Below, one piece after another: positions 23,198-31,850 of a DNA stretch of 64,000 bases. Within the stretch, counting starts at the first letter, position 1. The number at the start of each line of letters is the position of its first letter. The notes beneath the pieces were generated by a model. That model saw only the letters and a list, made by a program, of their open reading frames with translations, was not told the DNA's origin and did no database searches. The stretch lies in contig JADMNL010000023.1 in assembly GCA_016271365.2 (NCBI GenBank), positions 608,372,001 to 608,436,000 on the forward strand, written 5' to 3'. This DNA comes from Neoceratodus forsteri (lineage: Eukaryota; Chordata; Ceratodontiformes; Ceratodontidae). The position numbers and the translations under genes are program-made.

Positions 23198-23478
23198 AGT
23201 GGAAATGCCAGTTTCCTTATTATCTGGTGATATTCCATTGCCATGCATCTATTCATCGATAGAGCCCTATCATAAACAAGTACCAGCTGCATGCCCATAT
23301 GTGAAATTGGTTTCCTTGTACCATCTAGAATTTTAAAATTCAGTAGCCCATTTTGTTTCCACTTGCTAAGCAAGAGGTAAAACAGACTCAGCCCAACCAC
23401 ACACAGACATACATGCAAACCCTGCCCACAACTCTACTGTTATAGTTTACTTTTAAAAACAATGTGAGAAAAAAAAAA
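23198..23478. other. Anonymous sequence
   Basis: A minus-strand open frame of 87 codons lies here but shows no domain. Confidence 0.4.
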
Positions 23479-23552
23479 ATGTAGCAGGTGATACCTTTTA
23501 TTGGACTAACAAAATTTTGTTAGTCCAATAAAAATCATCCTGCAACATATGT
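23479..23552. repeat. Near-perfect palindrome with 38-bp perfect core
   Basis: TTTTATTGGACTAACAAAA (23496-23514) is followed directly by its exact reverse complement (23515-23533), with no spacer. Outside the core, ATGTAGCAGGTGATACC pairs imperfectly with ATCATCCTGCAACAT. The TTAGTCCAATAAAA...GGTATCACC element is a widespread vertebrate retroelement-end motif, which I associate with Penelope-like terminal repeats from memory. Confidence 0.9.
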
Positions 23553-24244
23553 TGTTTTTTTCTCTACATTGTTGACTGACTAACTCGCTACCATTTCTTT
23601 TCTTTTAAAATCATAAACCATCCTTAGTTTCTGAAAATGAATGTGAGACCATTCAGAATAACCCACCAAGATACTAATGGTGCTCAGACAGCTATGCTAG
23701 CATGGCTAGCACTATTCCTGTACTGCCACACTGTTTTCCCTGGAAAGAAATCACAAAAACCTACAGAAACAACAACAAGTTTTATTTTATTTTAAACACA
23801 ATCAGTTTCCTGAACTGCTCAGTAGATTACTGATTCCATTCTGTCTAAAGTTACAGTGAACTTTGAAACTAGCGCTGCACACTGGCAGCACACTTCCAAA
23901 AGTGGATCATCAAAAAAAAGTTACCTCATTTCACACTAGTGCTGCAGACTTGTGGCACATTACAAAACAGACATTCCTTGTTCCATATAGGCATTGATAA
24001 AAGTAACAAAATTAAATGGTTTAGCCACTATTGTTGTGTGTATGGGAGACAAACCAGCAAGCAACTATAACTTGCAGGAGATCTTCATTGGCAAATAAAA
24101 CTATTAACAAAAAGCAGCAATGCCCTCCACTGGTGATTCTATCAGGGCAGGTACTACTTAACCTGAAAATTAAATTGTAATTGTTTTGTATTTATTATCT
24201 ATGTATACATTATTATTTTATATATTTTTCAAAATGTCACCTAT
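23553..24244. other. Anonymous sequence
   Basis: CACACTAGTGCTGCAGACTTG-like and TAGCGCTGCACACTGGCAGC-like segments near 23870-23960 hint at a short duplication. Nothing else seen. Confidence 0.4.
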
Positions 24245-24404
24245 GGGCCATTTTCTAAGCGCAATAGTACCTTCCAGGGTGGGTAGTATTAGTACTACAG
24301 ATCTTCTTGGTTATATAGCCCTTCTACAGCATCGGGTCACCATTTTTCATGCTGCTGAGCTGTTCAATATTGCCCAATATCACCCATCTTGTTGGGTATT
24401 ATTG
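24245..24404. mobile_element. MITE of the AGCAATAAT / CCATTTTCTAAGC family
   Basis: Left end GGGCCATTTTCTAAGCGCAA then TAGTACCTTCCAGGGTGGGT; right end TGTTGGGTATTATTG. This is the inverted orientation of the copy at 53714-53874. Confidence 0.65.
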
Positions 24405-24576
24405 TTTACCTAATTCACACCCCATTGTGTCTTACTGCATACTTAAGCAACTGTTGTACTGTATGCATGATATGCCTTTAAAATTTGAGTCTTTACCACT
24501 GAATCAGTGGAGGAAAGAACTCAATAGACCGATTGTCTTCTGTCTTTTTCAAGTCTTGTGAATGCAGTTATGTATC

Positions 24577-24589
24577 TGAAATTTACTTT
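24577..24589. repeat. Target-site duplication, left copy
   Basis: TGAAATTTACTTT, identical over 13 bp to 25787-25799 on the other side of the retrozyme array. Confidence 0.9.
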
Positions 24590-24622
24590 AAAGAAAATAC
24601 AAAATCACACATGCCCCCACAA

Positions 24623-24652
24623 TGCAAAGCATCATGGGCTGCATATGCAAAT
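24623..24652 (-). promoter_or_regulatory. snRNA-type distal-element-like module, leftmost unit
   Basis: Minus strand reads octamer ATTTGCAT, 6 nt, then CCCATGATGCTTTGCA, which fits the Staf/ZNF143 (SPH) consensus core CCCAnnATGC. It lies downstream of the last ribozyme, so in this insertion it drives nothing within the array. Confidence 0.55.
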
Positions 24653-24725
24653 CACCACAGAATGTTATGCTGGTCCAACTTTAAAACAGGAATTGCATGG
24701 TGCCTGAAAGCCATCCACAGTTGCA

Positions 24726-24802
24726 AAGTTGCTAACAGAAGACATAGACACCGTGTTTAGTCCTACTAGGACTCATCAGTATGCCTCGTCTGTTTGGCAC
24801 CC
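24726..24802 (-). ncRNA. Hammerhead ribozyme copy 1 (core G12 to U)
   Basis: Minus strand: CUGAUGA box intact (plus 24773-24779); stem II GUCCU-AGU-AGGAC; second box UAAAC in place of GAAAC; a 3-bp stem III (ACA/UGU) with a 3-nt loop; GUGUC ending at the cleavage site opposite 24747. Stem I segments GGCAUA/UAUGUC and AACAGA/UCUGUU pair, but the outer GGGUG has lost its partner (CAACU instead of CACCC). Since G12 is the general base in the known mechanism, this copy is predicted weak or inactive. Confidence 0.85.
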
Positions 24803-25093
24803 TAGTGGAATGGACCAGCTACCTTTAAGGCAGTGTGCCTTGGATATATTGTGGTGAACCCATTAAAATAAAAAACTATTTAAAGACAAAGAACCTCTGT
24901 GCGCAAACACTGAGGCAAGGGTTACCCAAAGGGCATTTGGCTGGGAAGCCAAGTTTCAGAAAATACAAATCACACATGCCCCACAATGCAAGCATCATGG
25001 GCTGCATATGCAAAATCACCACAGGAATGTTATGCTGGTCCAACTTAAGCAGAATTGCATGGAAAAATGAAGGCCATCACATTAGCTTGCAAA

Positions 25094-25170
25094 GGGTGCT
25101 AACAGAAGACATAGACACGTTTGTTTCGTCTACTAGGGACTCATCAGTATGCCTCGTCTGTTTGACACCC
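25094..25170 (-). ncRNA. Hammerhead ribozyme copy 2 (full catalytic core)
   Basis: Type I hammerhead with every core element: CUGAUGA (plus 25141-25147), stem II GUC/GAC with a 7-nt loop, GAAAC (plus 25123-25127), stem III ACA/UGU with a 4-nt loop, and the GUC cleavage triplet ending opposite 25114. Stem I is long and interrupted: GGCAUA/UAUGUC (6 bp, one G-U), a small internal loop (CGA/U), AACAGA/UCUGUU (6 bp), another loop (UCA/AG), then GGGUG/CACCC (5 bp). Internal loops in stem I are where tertiary contacts with loop II form in natural hammerheads. The short stem III suggests better cleavage as a dimer, as known for newt satellite-2 ribozymes. Confidence 0.93.
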
Positions 25171-25353
25171 TAGTGGAATGGACCAGCTACCTTTAAGGCA
25201 GTGTGCCTTGGATATATTGTGGTGAACCCATTAAAATAAAAACTATTTAAAGACAAAGAACCTCTCAGCCAAACACTGAGGCAAGGGTTACCCTAAAGGG
25301 CATTTGGCTGGAAGCCAAGTTTCAAGAAAATACAAAATCACATGCCCCCACAA

Positions 25354-25383
25354 TGCAAAGCATCATGGGCTGCATATGCAAAT
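25354..25383 (-). promoter_or_regulatory. snRNA-type distal-element-like module upstream of ribozyme copy 2
   Basis: Octamer ATTTGCAT (plus 25376-25383) and Staf-like CCCATGATGCTTTGCA (plus 25354-25369) on the minus strand, 6 nt apart. The corresponding site of the next unit (about 24987-25016) has single-base indels in both motifs. Confidence 0.6.
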
Positions 25384-25457
25384 CACCACAGAATGTTATG
25401 CTGGTCCAACTTTAAGCAGAATTGCATGGTGCCGAAGGCCATCACACAGTTTGCAAA

Positions 25458-25532
25458 GGGTGCTAACAGAAGACATAGACACATGTTTAGTCCTACTAGG
25501 ACTCATCAGTATGCCTCGTCTGTTTGACACCC
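25458..25532 (-). ncRNA. Hammerhead ribozyme copy 3 (core G12 to U)
   Basis: CUGAUGA intact (plus 25503-25509); stem II GUCCU-AGU-AGGAC (5 bp); UAAAC instead of GAAAC; stem III ACA-UG-UGU; cleavage site after the GUC opposite 25478. All three stem I segments pair as in copy 2, including GGGUG/CACCC. Architecture is intact, but the G12 substitution predicts poor catalysis. Confidence 0.88.
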
Positions 25533-25567
25533 TAGTGGAATGGACCAGCTACCTTTAAGGCAGTGTG

Positions 25568-25588
25568 CCTTGGATATATTGTGGTGAA
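25568..25588 (-). promoter_or_regulatory. Possible PSE-like element
   Basis: On the minus strand TTCACCACAATATATCCAAG carries the TCACC start of vertebrate snRNA PSEs. It lies ~152 nt downstream of the octamer at 25740-25747 and ~36 nt before the ribozyme, close to the DSE-PSE-start spacing of snRNA genes. The same sequence recurs in the other units (near 24838 and 25203). The consensus match beyond TCACC is loose. Confidence 0.35.
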
Positions 25589-25717
25589 CCCATTAAAATA
25601 AAAACTATTTAAAGACAAAAGAACCTCTGTAGCAAACACTGAGGCAAGGGTTACCTTAAAGGGCATTTGGCTGGGAAGCCAAGTTTCAAGAAAATACAAA
25701 TCACACATGCCCCACAA

Positions 25718-25747
25718 TGCAAAGCATCATGGGCTGCATATGCAAAT
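25718..25747 (-). promoter_or_regulatory. snRNA-type distal-element-like module upstream of ribozyme copy 3
   Basis: Octamer (plus 25740-25747) and Staf/ZNF143-like site (plus 25718-25733) on the minus strand, 6 nt apart, near the 5' end of the inserted element. Confidence 0.6.
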
Positions 25748-25786
25748 CACCACAGAATGTTATGCTGGTCCAACTTTAAGCAGAAT

Positions 25787-25799
25787 TGAAATTTACTTT
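25787..25799. repeat. Target-site duplication, right copy
   Basis: TGAAATTTACTTT, identical to 24577-24589. Flanking sequence on both sides is unrelated to the repeat. Confidence 0.9.
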
Positions 25800-25888
25800 T
25801 ATACCTGCAAGGTGCAGACATATTCTCATATATTTGTTCTAAAAGCAGTGTTAAAAAACATAAAGGCCATTTTCAATATATAATTTCA

Positions 25889-26365
25889 GTAACACTTTAT
25901 ATTAAGTGTCCTTAAGTACTTTATAATTATTGTATAACTACAATGTAACTGCTATGTAAGTACAGTTAAATCACATGTAACTATAATGTAGTCGGTAATT
26001 AGTTTCATATTTGACTGGTGTGTACTTATACAATTTGCATGAAGTGCTAGTTACATATGTAACCACAACCATTTCTCTTTTGGCACAGATTGATTTATGC
26101 TAGAAGTGTAACTACATATGTAACAGCTGTTGCAAAGTGCAACAGAAAATGTGATTTATGCTGGAAGTGTAGCTACATATGTAACAGCTGTTGCAAATTG
26201 CAAAAGAAAATTGATTTATGCTGGAAGTGTAACTACATAGTATCAGCTGTTGCAAAGTGCAACATACATAGTTACAGTTGCCAGAAATAATTGATTTGAG
26301 GCAGAAGGAGGCAACAATAATTGTGGTATCTACCATTTTATGTGAATTGTGTAACTACAGCAAAG
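25889..26365 (+). mobile_element. Left copy of a GTAACTACAT-rich element with 63-bp subrepeats
   Basis: It begins with a long terminal inverted repeat (TGTCCTTAAGTAC...AACTACAATGTAACT...GTTTCATATTTG) mirrored at 28560-28695. It then has three ~60-63-bp direct subrepeats of TTGATTTATGCT(A/G)GAAGTG, TAACTACATATGTAACAGCT and GTTGCAAAGTGCAAC. Its right arm is cut off at about 26365. Confidence 0.7.
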
Positions 26366-26787
26366 AACTACCAATCTTCTCTGTGTCATCTTCACCATTC
26401 ATCACTGTCTGGGTGACAGCCAGTGCAGCACCCACTGAAGCTTTTTATTACAGGGGAGGAGGCGGAGGTAGAATCACCTCAAGACTGACACATTACCTGG
26501 TGCTTGCGGTCTGCCAGCAATTGTTGCCATCTCCTTCACCCCAGTTCTGCAACTCCCACTGTCAAGAGGCAGCACCTTGCACCTGCTGAAGAAATTTCAT
26601 CTGCAACATTGCAGCCTAGTCAGTTGTTTCGACGCTGTTGTCAATGCCATTTTCACTCCATTCCAGTTCCACCATCTGCTAGTAACTCGACAACATTTTC
26701 TGCAGGAATCCGGTAAGACCTTTCCTTTTCTTTCTTGAAGCGGCACCAAGTCTGTTTCTTCTTATTATTTTAATTACTGTGAGTCAT

Positions 26788-26996
26788 GTCGGGTTTGTCC
26801 GGGGACAAAGGTGCTCTTCCAGGCCTCCTATGCATCCGTGCCCCTGCACCAGCAGATGCCCATCATGGAACAGCATGACCGATGCCTCACCTGCCTGAGT
26901 CCATCTCACAATATGGATAGCTGTGATACTTTCTTGTCTATGGACCATGGAGTATTGGAGCACTGTGTGGAAAGGCGGCTGTGATCCACTGACTTT
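26788..26996 (+). pseudogene. Gag-like zinc knuckle fragment (DIRS-type)
   Basis: Translation gives MEQHDRCLTCLSP followed by SHNMDSCDTF and then HCVERRL before a stop. Spacing C-x2-C-x4-H-x4-C at 26883-26924 is the retroviral/retroelement CCHC knuckle. The HxRCLxCLxxxH context resembles gag proteins of vertebrate DIRS-like elements. No polymerase remains next to it. Confidence 0.55.
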
Positions 26997-27897
26997 TTAG
27001 AGAGCAGCGTTGTGTGAGGAACTCTAAGTGTAGGTCTCTCCACTTTTCCTCTGGGTCCCTGTCCCAGTTCTATACAGACCAGTGAGGAGGGGCCTCCTCC
27101 TTCTAGCCTTGCCAAGGAGAGGTCTCTTCCTCTGTGCCAGAGGAACAGTCTGGCCCTCCTGTGGGCCGGCCTGGAGCACAGCACAGGCAGTCACCTCCTC
27201 AGAGGTGCAGGCTCACCAGGTGTCACAGTCCATGTCTGCAGGCCTGGCACAGGTGGCTTCTTGGCACTGCCCACTGGCACCATTCTGGATCCCAGGGCTG
27301 TTTTCATAGCCCGGTGATCAGCACAGTACTGCGAATGGTACTGGGCCCTCCACAGGTTTGTTTACTGGGCAGATGTACTGATTCTCAGTAGACCATTTTC
27401 AGGCATGACACAGGCCATAAAAATGGTACATAGGTAGTAAAAGACAATACACTTACATTAACAGACAAAGGTACAGGAAATAGAATACATTGAATATATT
27501 GAGTACAGCGAGATACAGTTAAGTGCAAGAATAATGTTGGAACCCAATACAGTAGCAACTAAATTGTGGGTGTAATATACATGATGTATAATCAGTCAGT
27601 CTTATGACTGTTCAGCATTGTACAACAGGACAGTTTAGTCTTAGGTACAGAAGAATTAGGACTCTCATCAAGGGTAGCCATGCCTCACTCCCAGTTACCC
27701 ACCTGACCAGTAGCAGGACAGGGGTGTAGGTGAAGTAGAGGTCTGGGTCAATCTCACAGAAGCAGCACATTTAAAGTCATGTAGGTACACAACACGCATT
27801 CTGAAACATAACAACTACATAGCAGTGCAGTAACAGTGTAGTTAGTAATACTTAAAATTATCCTTCAGAAATCATTCCCTCATTAATTTACTGCAGT

Positions 27898-27987
27898 ATA
27901 GCATAGCATAGTGGTTAAAAGCACTGATCCACAAACCTGGAGAACTGGATTCAAATCCCAGAGCCACCACCTGAATACTGTGTGACC
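27898..27987 (+). mobile_element. MIR-like SINE, 3'-truncated
   Basis: AGCATAGTGGTTAAAAGCAC (A box), CTGGATTCAAATCCC (B box) and ATACTGTGTGACC, then the sequence breaks off into an A-rich tract. Confidence 0.7.
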
Positions 27988-28269
27988 AAAAATAAAAAGA
28001 ACTAAAATAAACATGCAATCTAACATTGTAAATTGCTATACAATGAAAAATCATTAATTAACATAATTCCTTATTCACTTTTAACAGTGAGTAGTTACTA
28101 AGAAATGTGCTGCTTCTGTGGCATTGACCCACAGCTCTTCTACACCCACACTCCTGGCCTGCTACAGCTCAGGTGGGTGGCTAGGAGTGGGGCATGGTTA
28201 CATACTGCTCTTTATCACCGATCTGCTGTGTGGAATGGTGGTGGGTGGCAAAGGATACACAGGGTATCC

Positions 28270-28695
28270 TTCCTGGTGTGTAGTTATACAAATTGCATGA
28301 AGTGGTAGCTACACATGCAACCTCAACCGTCTTTCTTTAAGCACAAATTGATTTATGCTAGATGTGTAACTACACATGTAACAGCTATTGCAAATCTGCA
28401 ACAGAAATATTGATTTATGCTGGAAGTGTAACTACATATATAATAAGTGTTGCAAAGTGCAACATACATAGTTACATTTGCAAGACAGAATTGTTTTGAG
28501 GCAGAATGGAGGTAACAGTAATTGCAGTAACTACAAGTTCATGCAAATTGTGTAACTACACCAAACCACAAATTTGAAACTAGTTAATTACTATATTGTA
28601 GTTACATGTAATTACACAGAAGTTACATAGTAGTTACATTGTAGTTATACCGTAGTTCAGTGTAGTTAAGGACATAATTTCAATGAGTTACATTG
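28270..28695 (+). mobile_element. Right copy of the GTAACTACAT-rich element
   Basis: Same orientation and order as 25889-26365 (TTATACAAATTGCATGAAG, the TTGATTTATGCT(A/G)GA subrepeats, GTTGCAAAGTGCAAC, GAGGCAGAA). Its left arm is truncated but it keeps the outer right arm (GAAACTAGTTAATTACT...AGTTAAGGACA), the inverse of the left copy's start. Confidence 0.7.
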
Positions 28696-29455
28696 TGAGA
28701 AAGTCTTGGGTTTATTCACTGTCTTGTGTAGACTTCCAACACAGAATGTAGTACATGAGTAGCTCAACTGAGTTGATGTTCTCATCCTCGTGGAGAGACA
28801 GTGCATCTGCTAGTTGGCACAGCCCCAACTCTGAATCAATCATAAGCAGCACATTTGTGGATCCATTGGGTTGGCAACCTCAGTTGGAAGGCTGGAAATG
28901 CTATAAATGAAAATAGTGATGTCATAATATGGAAGGCAATGTTTCAACTACACAACTAGGGTAATATGTGCTAACACTTAATGCCATGGATTTGACTGAG
29001 GGATTCTTGGGTAACACCTTGCTTGAATGGTGGACACTAGTGATGAAAATGTGTTCTAGATTAGGGTTGCTGCTGAATGTAGAGCATTTACAACAGACAT
29101 AAAAGTATCCTGTCAGTGGTTTGGGATTTGAAACTTTCGCAAGTCACTTCATGATAGTTTTAATTAAGTTTTACTATTCCTTCCATAAGGGTGCAATTAA
29201 ACAATTATTGGCTTACTCCTTAATGATCTTGCACTTATTTACTATGTTATGTCTGTGCTATGTAAAGAAACTGAAATGTGTCAAAATGACTGAATGTGCA
29301 GACAACTGGTGATGATATTACCCATTTAAGCTAAGAGCAGTCTCCTTTTATTTCAAACATGCTACATGTAGAAGACATGGATGTAATAACAAGTGACTTC
29401 ATTGGGCAAATCTGTTTTATTTCTGCTGTATTATCAATATTACTATGTTTATACT
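28696..29455. other. Anonymous sequence
   Basis: No element end, tandem structure or coding similarity recognised. Confidence 0.45.
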
Positions 29456-29640
29456 AGCCTGCTGGCACAGCGGTAGGGCTACTGCTTGCAGCGCCAGTGA
29501 CCAGAGGTCAGGAGCAACCTCCATAGATGGAAGGTCAGCTGGGGAGGAGGACTGATCATCCCAAGGACTGCTGTCCTCCTCTGGGGAAGGAAGGGATCAG
29601 TGGTTAGAGTTAGCCTGGCACTTAGCAGAGGCTGGGGGCT
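29456..29640 (+). mobile_element. tRNA-like SINE, diverged
   Basis: CTGGCACAGCGGTAGGGCTA resembles an A box and CCAGAGGTCAGGAGCAACC a worn B box, followed by a GA-rich body. Similar layout to 18606-18845. Confidence 0.4.
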
Positions 29641-30016
29641 GGCACACTGACACTGCAAATGGGAGGAGGTGGAGGTGGTACAGCCCAGTCTTCTGTGTGC
29701 AGGAGTGTGCGAGACATGACACTGGCATCATTGCATGCCACCTCCTCCATGCCAGGGGAGTGAAGGGTGAAAAAGGCTGCTGGCCAGTAGAATGAAACTG
29801 GTCCCTCACAGGCTCTGCACCTGGCCAGCTGGGCACCTCTCAGAGGACCAGATCCTGTCTTGCTGGGGCTATGGGGGCCCTGCCAACCCCTGCATGGGGG
29901 CAAGCCCTGAGGAAGATCTGGAGAAAGTAAGTCCCAGAGGATGCCGGGGTGATGGGGCTTGGGGACCTGTGGATGGGGGCAAGTTAGTGGGGGTGGGGTG
30001 GGAATAAAGAAATAAA
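29641..30016. other. GC-rich anonymous stretch
   Basis: Higher G+C than surroundings, with open frames on both strands but no domain. Confidence 0.35.
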
Positions 30017-30035
30017 CTATATATCTATATATGTA

Positions 30036-30087
<52 letters not shown>

Positions 30088-30100
30088 TATATATATATAT
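30017..30100. repeat. (TA)n microsatellite
   Basis: Long TA run with a few interruptions, purest at 30037-30085. Confidence 0.95.
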
Positions 30101-31348
30101 GCTTATGTAATGTTTGATGAAGAGCAACAACTGTTTTCACTTTAGTAGGTGTTGTGCACACTTGTCCCCAAAACTCAACAAGATCACCAAAGGAGGGCTT
30201 GACATCTGAATTTTAAAGGAGAACAAGAGGATACGTAGCTTGTTTAGTAGCTGATTGACAATTGTTATAGAAGGTAATACTTCACTAAATGTCTCTGTCT
30301 GCAGTATAACTTGATAAGAAGAAATACAAGTGACAATAAAGCATATGATACAGTTTTAATGCTCCCAAAATGTGGAATTCAGCCGTCTCTAACAGATTGA
30401 GGTATGTAGGGAGATAAAACCTACTACAGTACCTTCATGTGGTGCCTGACCACAGCTATCTCAACATAATCTGAATGTCTTTTTCTGTGGGAAACACTAA
30501 TCATTAAGCTGCAGGATCTCACCATGACTGTAGGGTGAGAGCTTGTAATCCACATCTACAGCAAGATCTAAGTTGTGAATGAATGAAATTGCTATGGAAC
30601 AAAGGCGGTAGGAGCTTATTATTTAAGCAGAGTACATTGCAAAAAATTTAAAAGAGGATTTTAAATGAACTTATAAATGCCTACTCACATTTTAGAAAAC
30701 AGTTCTTTATGTATCCTGCTGTGTCTACTTGGAGCTGTTCTAAGAGTCCCAAAAGTAATGTGAACTTACAGTCTTTGGATACACGTGCTCAGAGATATAA
30801 GACATCACTGCACATCCAGATTTCATACACTTGATCACTGCGAGAACTAGATTCTAGGATCTTTAACTCACAACTTATTTTATTTCAGATACATCTTTGA
30901 CAAGTTACAACCTTTGTGGGGGTGTAATGCATTGTGTATATCAAAAGCTTTAAGTGACAGTGGAAAATATGATCACATAAGACCATGTAAGCAAGATATT
31001 CTATTTGCTTCAGCAGATATTCAGTCTCGTAAATCTTTCTTTTTAATGTATATGTCAAAGCCCCAGGAGCACCATGCATGTGTTGTCTGTAGTATGAATA
31101 TAAGATAATGAGAGTATACATATGTTATCAAAGTATTCCTACAGAACTTCACAATTCAGTAAAATTCTACAGTCTATTGGAACACTATTCAATTTTTCTC
31201 AAGTACTTACATAGCAGAAGCTCTCACTTTTCCACTGTTGGTATACAGTCCAGTCAATCCAGTGCATTTCATAAACTCTTGACTTGAGTGTGTGATACAG
31301 ACGGCATACATGGTACTGGCATATCAGTTCAGAAGGGCTGCATGAAAG
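30101..31348. other. Anonymous sequence
   Basis: No recognisable feature. Confidence 0.45.
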
Positions 31349-31383
31349 CACACACACACACGCACACACACTCACACACACAC
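31349..31383. repeat. (CA)n microsatellite
   Basis: CA repeat with single CG and CT interruptions. Confidence 0.9.
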
Positions 31384-31844
31384 CAACAACATCACACCCA
31401 TTGATAGAAATATTGTTTCTGAGTTGCTGATTGAGTCAACATCAAGAAATACAGTATTGTGTGAAATGAAATTATTTCAGCTATATTGAAAATAACAAAT
31501 AACCTGCTCACAAGATCTCCAGATGGTACTGCCAATAAATTTAGAAAAAGTGAGGTACACTGCAGTTAGTGTTGTGTGAAATTAACACATTTCATGAAAG
31601 TCAAGCATTTTGTGAAACATTTCATCAATGCAAAATGTGAATCTTTGTCCAGAGCTTGAAATTTCACCCATGAAACAGCAAAATGTTCTACTGTGGGTGA
31701 CATTTCACCATTTTCTTTATAGCTTTAATTTGGAAAGAGGTGTCAATGGGAAGAGTCAGAGCAGGTGTAGAATCCGACACCTGGTGGAAACCATACTACT
31801 GTAAAGGGTGGGAAAAGTAACCCCAAAAAACACATTGTATGCAC

Positions 31845-31850
<6 letters not shown>
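31384..31850. other. Anonymous sequence
   Basis: CATTTCA(T/C) words recur between 31560 and 31710 but no regular unit. Confidence 0.4.

Larger units (their letters stand above)
24590..25786 (-). mobile_element. Retrozyme / satellite-2-like hammerhead element, ~3.3 tandem units of ~365 bp
   Basis: A non-coding element of 1197 bp bounded by an exact 13-bp target-site duplication. Equivalent points recur at 364-367-bp steps: predicted ribozyme cleavage sites fall at plus-strand 24747, 25114 and 25478. On the minus strand each full junction holds a type I hammerhead ribozyme with long stem I. Each unit also carries an octamer plus Staf-like module and a possible PSE upstream of the ribozyme. No reading frame is conserved across units. 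The array starts and ends at different points of the unit (309 nt before the first cleavage site, 157 nt after the last), so the insert is not a whole number of monomers. The family matched is newt satellite 2 and animal retrozymes: transcribed tandem repeats that self-cleave to monomers and can circularise. Such elements encode no enzyme, so mobilisation must be in trans, plausibly by a LINE or Penelope-like RT; that is inference. The minus-strand 3' end lacks poly(A). Confidence 0.9.
26366..28269. mobile_element. Segment between the two GTAACTACAT element copies, with DIRS-type gag remnant and SINE
   Basis: GC-richer than the flanks in its first kilobase. It contains the gag zinc-knuckle pseudogene (26790-27000), a SINE (27898-27987) and otherwise unrecognised sequence. 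Open frames at 27082-27391 in two frames show no domain. Confidence 0.45.

Noticed and set aside
24533..25558. Repeated open frames (MPPQCKASWAAYANHH-type peptide) across the 365-bp units
   Set aside because: Frames differ between units because of indels and carry no known domain; the ribozyme and promoter motifs, not protein, are what persist.
24585..25790. CRISPR-like array
   Set aside because: Units are ~365 bp and contiguous, with no short-repeat/spacer structure, in a vertebrate-type sequence.
26933..27391. Possible host exon in the GC-rich segment
   Set aside because: Overlapping open frames in several phases with no splice-site pairing; it neighbours a retroelement gag knuckle.
29622..30161. 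179-codon minus-strand frame with a YI repeat
   Set aside because: The repetitive part is the (TA)n microsatellite and the rest has no domain.
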